Made by a program: the position numbers and the translations under genes. 64,000 nucleotides of DNA, taken from the NCBI GenBank assembly GCA_903834145.1, contig CAILHY010000022.1, positions 1-64,000 on the forward strand, written 5' to 3'. Positions 51,830 through 59,842 of this stretch are shown here, one piece after another (position 1 is the stretch's first letter; every line of letters begins with the position of its first letter). This DNA comes from an uncultured Actinomycetes bacterium. Its GTDB lineage: Bacteria > Actinomycetota > Actinomycetes > Nanopelagicales > Nanopelagicaceae. Under the pieces are notes generated by a model. It saw nothing but the letters and a program-made list of their open reading frames with translations, ran no database searches and was not told the origin of the DNA.

Positions 51830-52908
51830 CTCGATCGAATTCCCTCTACGACTCGACGAATTTCTTGGACCAAATCTCTGACCTCATCTTGGGTAGAGGA
51901 CGCGTGAAGTGTGATTCGAATGTTGCCGTGAGTGAGTACTCCCATCGCCGCAAGCACGTGGCTAGGGGCTAGGTCATCAGCGCTACATGCCGAACCTGAG
52001 TCCAGCGCGTATCCCGCGTTATCAAGTTGACGTAGGAGTTCTTCTCCTTCTACATAGAGAAATGACAAGGAGTTGATATGCGGCAATGATGATTCGAGGT
52101 TTCCCGCGATATCGCAGTGTGCAATGGTGGATGAAATTTCTTTACGCAGGTACTTTGATATTTCTCGAAGTCGGATTGCTTGCCCATCGAACTCTTTCTT
52201 CTTCGCCTCTAAGGCAATCGCGCTAGCCATGATGAGTGGAAGTGAGACTGATCCGGGGACTCGAGCCGGACCAATGTGAGGAAGCGGATTTATCCATTTA
52301 TGTGCTGAGTTGATGGCGAGGATTCCAACACCCTCGGGACCTTGCCAGGACTTTGAATCGAAGAAGGCGCTGTCCCAACGTTCAGGTAAGGGGAGCGCAA
52401 TTCCCGCACTGGAGAAATCACAGGCGATTCGCGCCTCTGGGAATTCTCGGATGATCTCTGTGTAATTCTGAATGACTCCGGTCTCGCCATTGGCTATCTG
52501 CACGGCAAATACACGATCCACTGACGGGGGAGCCAATGCAGGTGAGATGTCGATCTGGCCATCAAGAGAAACAGGAAGACCCATGCTGGCGCGGGAGCGC
52601 GCTAGGGCGAGAATTTCACTTTTATCGACCACCGAATGCAGCAGTAGGTCCTGCGGTCGAAGAAGTCCAGCGATGGAGTAGTAATGCCCCAAACGCGCCT
52701 CTCCTATGAACTCCAGCTTTTCAGCAGAGATATGCAAGTTGGACGCAATCGATTCGATAGCCTCATTCTTGAGAACTCTGGCTTTGGCACTTTGGTGGCT
52801 TAACTTGCGAGGATCGGCCCATCCTTGATCAAAGGCGCTCTCAAGCGCCTCTCGCGCAGCCAGATGGAGAGGGCCTTCGGAGGTGAAATTCCTTGTGATT
52901 TGAGCCAC
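51826..52908 (-). CDS. Divergent cysteine-desulfurase-like protein
   Basis: A 360-aa class V aminotransferase fold. It keeps the PLP Lys (in DSKSWQGPEG) and the persulfide Cys loop (SGSACS). However the ring-stacking His of IscS (TEHKA) is replaced (VVDKS), the Gln of DATQS is absent (CDFSS), and the His before the PLP Lys is Ser. The N-terminal YxDNAATT motif is also missing. Paired with TusA it may still mobilise sulfur, or may act on a different substrate. The GTG start follows TAGCGT by 7 nt. Confidence 0.82.
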   Translation of the reverse strand: MAQITRNFTSEGPLHLAAREALESAFDQGWADPRKLSHQSAKARVLKNEAIESIASNLHISAEKLEFIGEARLGHYYSIAGLLRPQDLLLHSVVDKSEILALARSRASMGLPVSLDGQIDISPALAPPSVDRVFAVQIANGETGVIQNYTEIIREFPEARIACDFSSAGIALPLPERWDSAFFDSKSWQGPEGVGILAINSAHKWINPLPHIGPARVPGSVSLPLIMASAIALEAKKKEFDGQAIRLREISKYLRKEISSTIAHCDIAGNLESSLPHINSLSFLYVEGEELLRQLDNAGYALDSGSACSADDLAPSHVLAAMGVLTHGNIRITLHASSTQDEVRDLVQEIRRVVEGIRSR

Positions 52909-52915
52909 CTGCCGA

Positions 52916-52921
52916 ACGCTA
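52916..52921 (-). promoter_or_regulatory. Candidate -10 box (TAGCGT) for leaderless desulfurase gene
   Basis: TAGCGT on the minus strand ends 7 nt before the GTG at 52908. It lies 34 bp from the oppositely directed ctaC box. Confidence 0.45.
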
Positions 52922-52954
52922 CCCGCACATGCGGTGAAGTTGGAAATGCCCCAC

Positions 52955-52960
52955 TATCCT
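52955..52960 (+). promoter_or_regulatory. Candidate -10 box (TATCCT) for leaderless ctaC
   Basis: TATCCT ends 6 nt before the ctaC ATG at 52967; no ribosome site is seen. Confidence 0.5.
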
Positions 52961-52966
52961 TTGCCC

Positions 52967-53731
52967 ATGTCATTTGAGCCTAAGAAGAAGAGATTTCGCG
53001 CAACGCTGTCCATGGGCGGAGGTCTTGGCTTAATGGCCCTGCTCAGCGGGTGTTCAAAAGTCTCGGGATTGGGCTACGAAAAGAATCTCTCCAGCGTCAA
53101 CCAGACCTCAATTTCGCTCTGGCAAGGCGCGTGGATTACAGCAGCAGTCGTAGGAACATTTACCGCTGGTCTAATTTTGTATTCGTCATTTGCTCATCGC
53201 AAAAAAGAGGGTCAAGAATTTCCTCGGCAAATTCAGTATCACATTCCTGTTGAAGTGGCATACACGCTCATTCCCTTTATTATCGTCGCGGTTCTTTTTG
53301 CATTCACTGCGCGTGATGAATCAAAGATCACCGATAAATCTCCTGCCAAAGTTATGCATAATATTTCGGTAAACGGAATTCAATGGTCATGGCAGTTTGC
53401 TTACCCAGAAGCAGGAACAAAAGCGTTGGTTACCGGAACTCCGGCTAATCCTCCAACGTTGTATTTGCCTCAAGGTGAGCGTGTTCGATTCACGCTTACG
53501 TCGAGCGATGTCGTGCATGGTTTTTGGATCCCTGCATTCATGATTCAGATTCAAAATCTTCCCGGCGTAACGAACTACTTGGAATTCACTGCCAACAAGA
53601 TTGGTGAATGGCCTGGTCGTTGCAACATCCTTTGTGGACGCGATCATTCACGCATGTACTTCAAAGTAAAAGTTGTTTCACCCGCTGATTATCAAAACTA
53701 CCTAGCAGGATTGAAAGCGAGCCAGTCATGA
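52967..53731 (+). CDS. ctaC: Cytochrome c oxidase subunit II
   Basis: A 254-aa lipoprotein-like subunit. It has a lipobox LLSGC near residue 28, two membrane segments (about 45-67 and 88-108) and a CuA cupredoxin domain. Ligands are visible as His in VVHGFW, the Cys pair in CNILC, and His/Met in RDHSRM. It passes electrons from cytochrome c to the heme a centre. The ATG at 52967 is preceded by TATCCT. Its stop overlaps ctaD by 4 nt. Confidence 0.95.
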   Translation: MSFEPKKKRFRATLSMGGGLGLMALLSGCSKVSGLGYEKNLSSVNQTSISLWQGAWITAAVVGTFTAGLILYSSFAHRKKEGQEFPRQIQYHIPVEVAYTLIPFIIVAVLFAFTARDESKITDKSPAKVMHNISVNGIQWSWQFAYPEAGTKALVTGTPANPPTLYLPQGERVRFTLTSSDVVHGFWIPAFMIQIQNLPGVTNYLEFTANKIGEWPGRCNILCGRDHSRMYFKVKVVSPADYQNYLAGLKASQS

Positions 53732-55395
53732 CAACTCTTGCGCAACCACCTAAGACAGCGGTTGTTACTCGCCGACCTACTGCGCTTGCCCCAACAAGCA
53801 AGGGCCGTCTCTTTGTAAAGTGGATAACTTCAACCGATCATAAGACCATTGGATATATGTATCTGATTACATCATTTACTTGGTTTCTTATTGGCGGGAT
53901 TCTTGCTCTTGCTTTGCGCGCAGAGTTGACAGTTCCTGGTCAACAATTCTGGAGTAATGAGCAGTACAACCAAATTTTCACAATGCACGGAACAATTATG
54001 TTGTTGATGTTTGCAACACCGCTCTTTGTTGGCTTTGCCAACGTAATCATGCCTTTGCAAATCGGTGCAGCCGATGTGGCGTTTCCTCGTTTGAATATGC
54101 TCTCATATTGGCTTTATTTGTTCGGTGGAACAATGGCTTTTGGCGGCTTCCTTGCTCCGGGCGGGGCGGCTTCCTTTGGATGGACTGCTTACGCTCCATT
54201 AGCTAATTCGCAATTTTCACCAGGCATCGGCGGCGACCTTTGGGTTATCGGTCTTGCAATGGGTGGAATTGGAACGATCCTTTCGGGCGTCAACTTCATA
54301 ACCACAATCTTTACGATGCGCGCACCTGGTATGACGATGTTTCGTATGTCTATTTTTTCATGGAACATTTTATTGACATCGATTCTTGTACTACTTGCAT
54401 TTCCGCCACTTGCTGCTGCATTCCTTGGATTGGAATCTGACAGGCTCTTTGGTTCTCATCTTTTTGATCCGGCCAACGGTGGAGCCATGCTTTGGCAACA
54501 TCTTTTCTGGTTCTTCGGTCACCCCGAGGTTTATATTTTGGCCTTGCCTTTCTTTGGTATTGCTACCGAAATTTTGCCAGTATTTAGTCGCAAACCAATT
54601 TTTGGTTATAAAGGTTTGATTGCAGCAACAATTGCCATCGCGGCTCTCTCGGTATCCGTCTGGGCTCACCACTTGTTTGCAACGGGTCAAGTACTGCTCC
54701 CATTCTTCTCCTTTATGACATTCCTCATCGGAATTCCGACTGGTGTGAAATTCTTTAACTGGATCGGAACTATGTGGCGTGGAGCAATCACCTTTGAAAC
54801 TCCGATGTTATGGATTGTTGGATTTCTCATCACTTTCCTATTTGGCGGATTGACCGGAATCATTCTGGCCTCGCCTCCATTGGACTTTGCGGTGTCGGCT
54901 TCCTACTTCGTAGTTGCTCACTTCCATTACGTACTCTTTGGCACCGTTGTATTTGCCATGTTCGGGGGCTTCTATTTCTGGTGGCCAAAGATGACGGGCA
55001 AGATGCTCAACGAACGACTTGGCAAAGTTCATTTTTGGATGACTTTCTTTGGATTCCATTTGACGTTCTTGGTCCAGCACTGGCTGGGCATCAAGGGCTT
55101 CCCGCGTCGTTACGCCGATTATTTACCGACTGATGGATTCACATTTATGAACGAAATTTCTACTGTCGGTTCGGTACTTCTGGCGGCATCGATGATTCCA
55201 TTCTTGGTCAATGTCTGGATTACTCGAAAGTCACCGATGGTCGGAGTCGATGATCCATGGGGTTATGGTGCATCTCTGGAGTGGGCAACTTCGTGTCCAC
55301 CACCTCGTCACAACTTCCTTTCAATGCCACGGATTCGTTCTGAGCGACCAGCATTTGACCTGCATCATCCGCATATCAAGACCGAGGGGCACTAA
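53728..55395 (+). CDS. ctaD: Cytochrome c oxidase subunit I
   Basis: A 555-aa heme-copper oxidase catalytic subunit with about twelve helices. It has [13 protein letters not shown] (heme a His), [19 protein letters not shown] (CuB His, crosslinked Tyr and the proton-channel Glu of A-type enzymes), HHLFATG and the [11 protein letters not shown] heme ligands. It reduces oxygen to water and pumps protons. It is in an operon with ctaC and ctaF. Confidence 0.97.
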   Translation: MTTLAQPPKTAVVTRRPTALAPTSKGRLFVKWITSTDHKTIGYMYLITSFTWFLIGGILALALRAELTVPGQQFWSNEQYNQIFTMHGTIMLLMFATPLFVGFANVIMPLQIGAADVAFPRLNMLSYWLYLFGGTMAFGGFLAPGGAASFGWTAYAPLANSQFSPGIGGDLWVIGLAMGGIGTILSGVNFITTIFTMRAPGMTMFRMSIFSWNILLTSILVLLAFPPLAAAFLGLESDRLFGSHLFDPANGGAMLWQHLFWFFGHPEVYILALPFFGIATEILPVFSRKPIFGYKGLIAATIAIAALSVSVWAHHLFATGQVLLPFFSFMTFLIGIPTGVKFFNWIGTMWRGAITFETPMLWIVGFLITFLFGGLTGIILASPPLDFAVSASYFVVAHFHYVLFGTVVFAMFGGFYFWWPKMTGKMLNERLGKVHFWMTFFGFHLTFLVQHWLGIKGFPRRYADYLPTDGFTFMNEISTVGSVLLAASMIPFLVNVWITRKSPMVGVDDPWGYGASLEWATSCPPPRHNFLSMPRIRSERPAFDLHHPHIKTEGH

Positions 55396-55399
55396 TTAG

Positions 55400-55801
55400 A
55401 TGAAGGTCTCATGGCAGTTATTTTTGGGTTTTACGCTTTTCTACTTCATGATGGCGATCATCTATTGGCAGCTCGGTGGTGAGCCCGTAGGTATCACAGC
55501 TATTGGACTCAGTGGCGGACTTGCTGGCCTGGTTGGTTTCTACATCTGGTATTCAGCCAAAAATACTGGGGGAATCTTGCCCGAAGATAATAATTTGGGA
55601 GAGATCGCGGATGGGGCTGGAGATCTTGGTTTTTATAGTCCTCATTCATGGTGGCCGTTGCCTGTTGCGCTTTCGGCTTGTGCCGCGGGACTTGGTCTCA
55701 TCATTGGTTGGTGGTTAACGATAATCGCCGTGGGCGCTCTACTAATAAGCATTGTTGGTTTTGTTACTGAGTACGAAAAGCCATCAGTTTCAACCCACTA
55801 A
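55400..55801 (+). CDS. ctaF: Cytochrome c oxidase subunit IV (CtaF)
   Basis: A 133-aa protein with four hydrophobic segments, typical of the actinobacterial aa3 oxidase subunit IV that follows ctaD. It contains YFMMAIIYWQLGGEPVG and YSPHSWWPLPVALSA. Its stop is followed almost at once by the BenE-type permease. Confidence 0.9.
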   Translation: MKVSWQLFLGFTLFYFMMAIIYWQLGGEPVGITAIGLSGGLAGLVGFYIWYSAKNTGGILPEDNNLGEIADGAGDLGFYSPHSWWPLPVALSACAAGLGLIIGWWLTIIAVGALLISIVGFVTEYEKPSVSTH

Positions 55802-55802
55802 G

Positions 55803-57038
55803 TTGGAATACGGTACTAGCGCCCTTTCTATAGGTCGTGCCTTCCGAGTAAATCTTCGCGGCCTTCCTCAAGCGGCTTCATGGGGTGCGCTATTTTCAGG
55901 ATTACTTGTTGTCCTAGTTTCGACCACGGGACCGCTGGCAATTCTCTTTCAAGCAGCAAGTGCTGGACGTCTTTCCGCAGATCAAAGAGCGTCATGGTTG
56001 TTGATGATCTTCTTGGGTTCTGGACTTTTCTCTTTGATTCTTTCCTTGCGCCATGGCATGCCCATTATTGGCGCCTGGGGAACCGCAACGACTGCGCTAT
56101 TAGTTACTGGACTGCCAACCAATTCCTTCTCTCAAGTCGTGGGGGCCTATTTCATCGCCTCGCTAGCACTCCTCCTTGTTGGTACAACAAAAAGTTTCAA
56201 TGCCATTATGAAACATGTTCCACGCCCAGTTGTCATGGCGATGTTGGCAGGAATTCTTTTTAGGTTTGGGGTAGGGATATTCACCAATCTTTCAACTAAC
56301 GTGCTCCTTGGTATTTCGATGATTGTTACCTTCTTTCTAGGTCGCAGATTTCGCTGGCGTGCACCCGTAGTAGGTTCGCTAGCAGTCGGTCTCTTGGTTG
56401 CGGCATTTCAATCCACACTTGTTAATCCGCATATTTCGTTCTCTCCGGCGCATCCAGTGTGGACTTCGCCATCTTTTTCAATCGGCGCGATCTTCACTTT
56501 GGCGCTGCCGATTTTCTTGATGGTGCTGACCACGCAGGATGCGGCTGGGATAGCTGTTTTACATAATTCTCACTACCAACCGCCAGAGAATCAGATCGTG
56601 ACATGGGGTGCGATCTTGTCGATTGCGGGTGCCGGTTTCGGGGGAAGCGGTGTGAATATTTCAACGATTACGGCTGCCATTGCAACCCAGGAATCGGCCG
56701 ACCCCAATCCAAAGACTCGATATTTTGCTGGAGTAGCATGTGGAACGTTCTATTTAGTACTAGCGTTTTTCGGGTCAACCGTTTCTGGTCTATTTGCCTC
56801 ATTACCGGTTGAATTAATGGCCACTATTGCTGGCCTTGCCTTAATTCCGGTCATCGCTTCCTCGGCTCACGATGGCCTTGTTGATGCCGGGTATCGAGAA
56901 GCAGGACTTGTTACCTTATTGATTACGGTTTCAGGCGTGAGTGCATGGCATCTGGGATCACCGTTCTGGGGCCTTGTAGGAGGAGTATTAGTACATCAAG
57001 TGACATCCTCGAAATTGAGAAAGTTCAAGAGAGAATGA
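55803..57038 (+). CDS. BenE-family benzoate/nucleobase-like permease
   Basis: A membrane protein of about 411 aa. It has GALFSGLLVVLVSTTGPLAILFQAA, PVVMAMLAGILFRFGV and FGGSGVNISTITAAIATQESADPN, matching the BenE/aromatic-anion symporter family. The start is uncertain. A TTG at 55803 directly follows ctaF, while a TTG at 55752 would overlap ctaF by 50 nt; neither has a good ribosome site. The substrate is not assignable. It is unusual to find it inside the respiratory block. Confidence 0.78.
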   Translation: MEYGTSALSIGRAFRVNLRGLPQAASWGALFSGLLVVLVSTTGPLAILFQAASAGRLSADQRASWLLMIFLGSGLFSLILSLRHGMPIIGAWGTATTALLVTGLPTNSFSQVVGAYFIASLALLLVGTTKSFNAIMKHVPRPVVMAMLAGILFRFGVGIFTNLSTNVLLGISMIVTFFLGRRFRWRAPVVGSLAVGLLVAAFQSTLVNPHISFSPAHPVWTSPSFSIGAIFTLALPIFLMVLTTQDAAGIAVLHNSHYQPPENQIVTWGAILSIAGAGFGGSGVNISTITAAIATQESADPNPKTRYFAGVACGTFYLVLAFFGSTVSGLFASLPVELMATIAGLALIPVIASSAHDGLVDAGYREAGLVTLLITVSGVSAWHLGSPFWGLVGGVLVHQVTSSKLRKFKRE

Positions 57039-57051
57039 AGGGGCAAGAGCA

Positions 57052-57528
57052 ATGAAGCGTATGAACCATCGCCTTTTTATGGCTGTACTTCTTCGACTAC
57101 TCGTCCTTTCGTGTTTCGTTTTGGCGGGTTGGATGATTTATTTAATGGTAGATCTGCCTGTTTCTTATCGCGCGCAGAACTGGGATCTGGCTTGGATTGG
57201 TTTTGACGGGGCAATGCTGACCACTCTTTCGGCGACCACTTGGTCGATTTGGAAACGCAGACAGTTAGCCATTCCTGCCTCGATGGTATCGGCAACCTTT
57301 TTGATTATTGATTCGTGGTTTGACGTGACCACTTCGCAAGCTGGAATCGATTTCAAACTAGCGTTATTGTCTGCGCTGCTTGTTGAGATTCCTCTGGCTT
57401 TGTTGCTGTTTAGATTCAGTCGAAGTTCAATAAAGCAGTCCCTCATTAGCGCCCATAAACACGCTGGCATCGAAGTCGTTTCCCTTTCCTTGTACAAGAC
57501 TCCTTTAACGATCTTCAAAACTGAATGA
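57052..57528 (+). CDS. Actinobacterial integral membrane protein, unknown function
   Basis: A 158-aa protein with four predicted membrane segments (about residues 8-33, 47-65, 74-92 and 103-121) and a cytoplasmic basic tail. It has WDLAWIGFDGAMLTTL and FLIIDSWFDVTTS motifs that recur in a conserved actinobacterial family. It starts 13 nt after the permease and overlaps the next gene by 4 nt. Confidence 0.72.
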   Translation: MKRMNHRLFMAVLLRLLVLSCFVLAGWMIYLMVDLPVSYRAQNWDLAWIGFDGAMLTTLSATTWSIWKRRQLAIPASMVSATFLIIDSWFDVTTSQAGIDFKLALLSALLVEIPLALLLFRFSRSSIKQSLISAHKHAGIEVVSLSLYKTPLTIFKTE

Positions 57529-59162
57529 TCAGTCGGAGGAAAGTGACCTCACGGAAAACTCCCATTCTTGTTGTGCTCTCATTATCATTAGCCCTGTTGC
57601 AACAGACCCAAGTTAGTGCAGCCGAACCTAATCCATGCGAATTTGATCGAAGCCCAACGTGGGTGGCACAAGAAAACAGCAAAGTCGGGGATTGGCAATG
57701 GGATGAGGGGATTCCTATTGCTCTTGAGGCAAACGTAAAGAAATTATCACCAACTAAACATGTTTCCAGATTGGCCAAGACACAAGATGCTAGGAGTCAA
57801 CGTCCGATCGAAGGATGGTTTAGTTCCTCCAGCGCACAATGCGGACAAAGTGTAGGACTACATATATCCAGCGCCGGCCGTTATGTGGATGCGAGTATTT
57901 TCAGAATTGGTTATTACGCTGGAGCCGGAGCTCGTCTCATTGAACGAGTGAAGATCAAAGTTCCCGATCTCACACCTCAAGAGAAAGCGGCGCCGATTCT
58001 GACCACCGAAGATGCAAGCAACTGGCCAGTTGCGTGGAGTCTTAAAGTGACAAAGAAGACGCCACCCGGTGAGTACGTTGTCAGATTGGATGCCTCGCAC
58101 ACCGAAGGCTCCTTTGTGCCCTTGGTTATTACAGATAAGGGATCGCGAAATGCAATCTCATTTCTATCATCGGCCCTTACTTGGCAGGCGTATAACAAGT
58201 GGGGTGGAAGATCTCTCTATTCCGGTGCTGATGGTAAAGCTGATACTCGAGCCACGATTGCAAGCTTTGCGCGGCCTTATGCTGGCGACGGTGCCGGCCA
58301 AGCAAGGTATATGGAGTATCCACTCATTTTTCTGGCAGAGAAGGTTGGATTGGATCTCAATTACGCCAGTGATATGGATCTAGATTCCGGTGGCGCTGCG
58401 ATAGAAAGTTCGCGTTCGATCATTCTTAGTGGTCATGCCGAATATTGGACTACCGCCATGCGCGCAAATCTCGAAAAGTCTATTGCTCGAGGTGCCAATC
58501 TAATTTCCCTCGGTGGGAATTCAATCTATAACAGGCCAATTGTAGATCGCGTTAGTAACACAACGAGTAACACAACGAGTGAAAGTATGAGCATGTGGAG
58601 GTGGGGTGGGCCCAAGGATCCCCATGCAAACGATCCACTTTTAGCATCAACTGCATGGCGAATTTTCCCCATTCTAAATCCAGAATCGCTACTTCTGGGA
58701 TCGCAATACTTGGGGATAACGCCTGTGACCGATCTTCACGTAGCAATTGGGAATCCGTGGCCGTTCAATGTTTTACCGGCTGGAGATATTTTGCGAAATG
58801 TCGTGGGAACTGAAATTGATTCACCACTGTATTCACCCGGGCCATCCATCCAGGAGTTAGCATCTGCAAAAGTTGTAGTACGCACCAAGGACGCAACGAT
58901 GATGTCTACATATTTTGTGACAAGTTCAGGGGCTGCAATTTTGGATATAGGAACTGATGGGTGGGTCTGTTCCATCGCAAATAATTGCCCATGGAAATCC
59001 AAAAGCAGAGCGGTTGATTCGGAGAAAGTTGCAAGAGTGACCGAAAATATCCTGGATTCCTTACGAACCAACCAACTCGCAGTGATTCATCCACCAACGT
59101 TGAACGTGCATGATCGCAATATCTTCTTTGATGAATGGGCCGGTATCGTCGAATTGAATTAA
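57525..59162 (+). CDS. Secreted N,N-dimethylformamidase-beta-like protein
   Basis: A 545-aa secreted protein with a signal peptide ending VSA (near residue 32). Central motifs TWQAYNKWGGRSLY, RPYAGDGAGQARYMEYPLIFLAEKVG and SGHAEYWT match the large-subunit DMF-amidase fold (DMFA2-type). It is exported, so it acts outside the membrane. Cys residues near the N- and C-termini may form disulfides. The substrate is unknown; the DMF label is only a family name. Its stop interlocks through TTAA with the convergent CuA gene. Confidence 0.8.
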   Translation: MISRRKVTSRKTPILVVLSLSLALLQQTQVSAAEPNPCEFDRSPTWVAQENSKVGDWQWDEGIPIALEANVKKLSPTKHVSRLAKTQDARSQRPIEGWFSSSSAQCGQSVGLHISSAGRYVDASIFRIGYYAGAGARLIERVKIKVPDLTPQEKAAPILTTEDASNWPVAWSLKVTKKTPPGEYVVRLDASHTEGSFVPLVITDKGSRNAISFLSSALTWQAYNKWGGRSLYSGADGKADTRATIASFARPYAGDGAGQARYMEYPLIFLAEKVGLDLNYASDMDLDSGGAAIESSRSIILSGHAEYWTTAMRANLEKSIARGANLISLGGNSIYNRPIVDRVSNTTSNTTSESMSMWRWGGPKDPHANDPLLASTAWRIFPILNPESLLLGSQYLGITPVTDLHVAIGNPWPFNVLPAGDILRNVVGTEIDSPLYSPGPSIQELASAKVVVRTKDATMMSTYFVTSSGAAILDIGTDGWVCSIANNCPWKSKSRAVDSEKVARVTENILDSLRTNQLAVIHPPTLNVHDRNIFFDEWAGIVELN

Positions 59163-59803
59163 TTCAGCGCATTTATCGTCTTGGTGAACTCAGTAGGCGA
59201 GAGAACTTGAGCTGTAAAAGACATTCCTGAATGCCCTCGTCCACACACTATGTTGCACAATCCAGGGAAGGTGCCAATCTTTTCTGCAGTGAAATCAAAC
59301 TTCGCTGCCTCTCCAGGTACGGCTTCCTTATCCAGCGAAAGTCCCGGAATCCAAAAACCATGGGAAGTATCGGCGGTATTTGTCAGGGTCAGGTGTATTA
59401 CTTTTCCTTGTGGGAGATAAAGGATGGGGCTCTTTTTCGTGCTCTTGTCATCCATGGTGTAGATAAAACTGAATGACCAGGAGAGGGCCACTATTTGAAT
59501 CTGATCAGAAGTCTTTGTCACCTCTTGAACAGGCGTCGTCGAGACACTCGGGGCGGGGACGGGGGCAGATGCAGGGGCAGGAGTAGTAGTGGTGGCAGAT
59601 GCAGGGAGAGCCGTTTTTGTAACTTTCTTCCAAGCAAGTTTTGATCCAGATTTAGCACAAATTAGAGAAAGCGAACCTGATCGTGAGGTGAGCCCTACCT
59701 TCTTACAAGGCTGAGCGACCGCATTAGCCGCCCATGCACTCGATGAGAGCGCAGCAGAAATAAGCAGAGAGAAAGACAGGAGCGAGATCGCAATTCGTTT
59801 CAT
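59159..59803 (-). CDS. Secreted stand-alone CuA cupredoxin (COX II-like)
   Basis: A 214-aa protein. It has a signal peptide (cleavage near residue 26), a short Cys-pair module (QPCKKVG...SLICAKSGSKLAWKK), an Ala/Pro/Thr linker (about residues 68-92) and a COX II-like domain. The domain keeps all CuA ligands seen in ctaC: His in SHGFW, Cys pair in CNIVC, His and Met in RGHSGM. It has neither a lipobox nor the two membrane helices of subunit II. It would be a soluble or wall-associated electron carrier between QcrC and the oxidase (inference). It is leaderless from TATGCT. Confidence 0.85.
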   Translation of the reverse strand: MKRIAISLLSFSLLISAALSSSAWAANAVAQPCKKVGLTSRSGSLSLICAKSGSKLAWKKVTKTALPASATTTTPAPASAPVPAPSVSTTPVQEVTKTSDQIQIVALSWSFSFIYTMDDKSTKKSPILYLPQGKVIHLTLTNTADTSHGFWIPGLSLDKEAVPGEAAKFDFTAEKIGTFPGLCNIVCGRGHSGMSFTAQVLSPTEFTKTINALN

Positions 59804-59810
59804 AACTCAG

Positions 59811-59816
59811 AGCATA
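59811..59816 (-). promoter_or_regulatory. Candidate -10 box (TATGCT) for leaderless CuA gene
   Basis: TATGCT on the minus strand ends 7 nt before the ATG at 59803. It gives the gene its own promoter within the qcr region. Confidence 0.5.
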
Positions 59817-59842
59817 GGCAGCCATGAGTGCTGGCACTAGGG

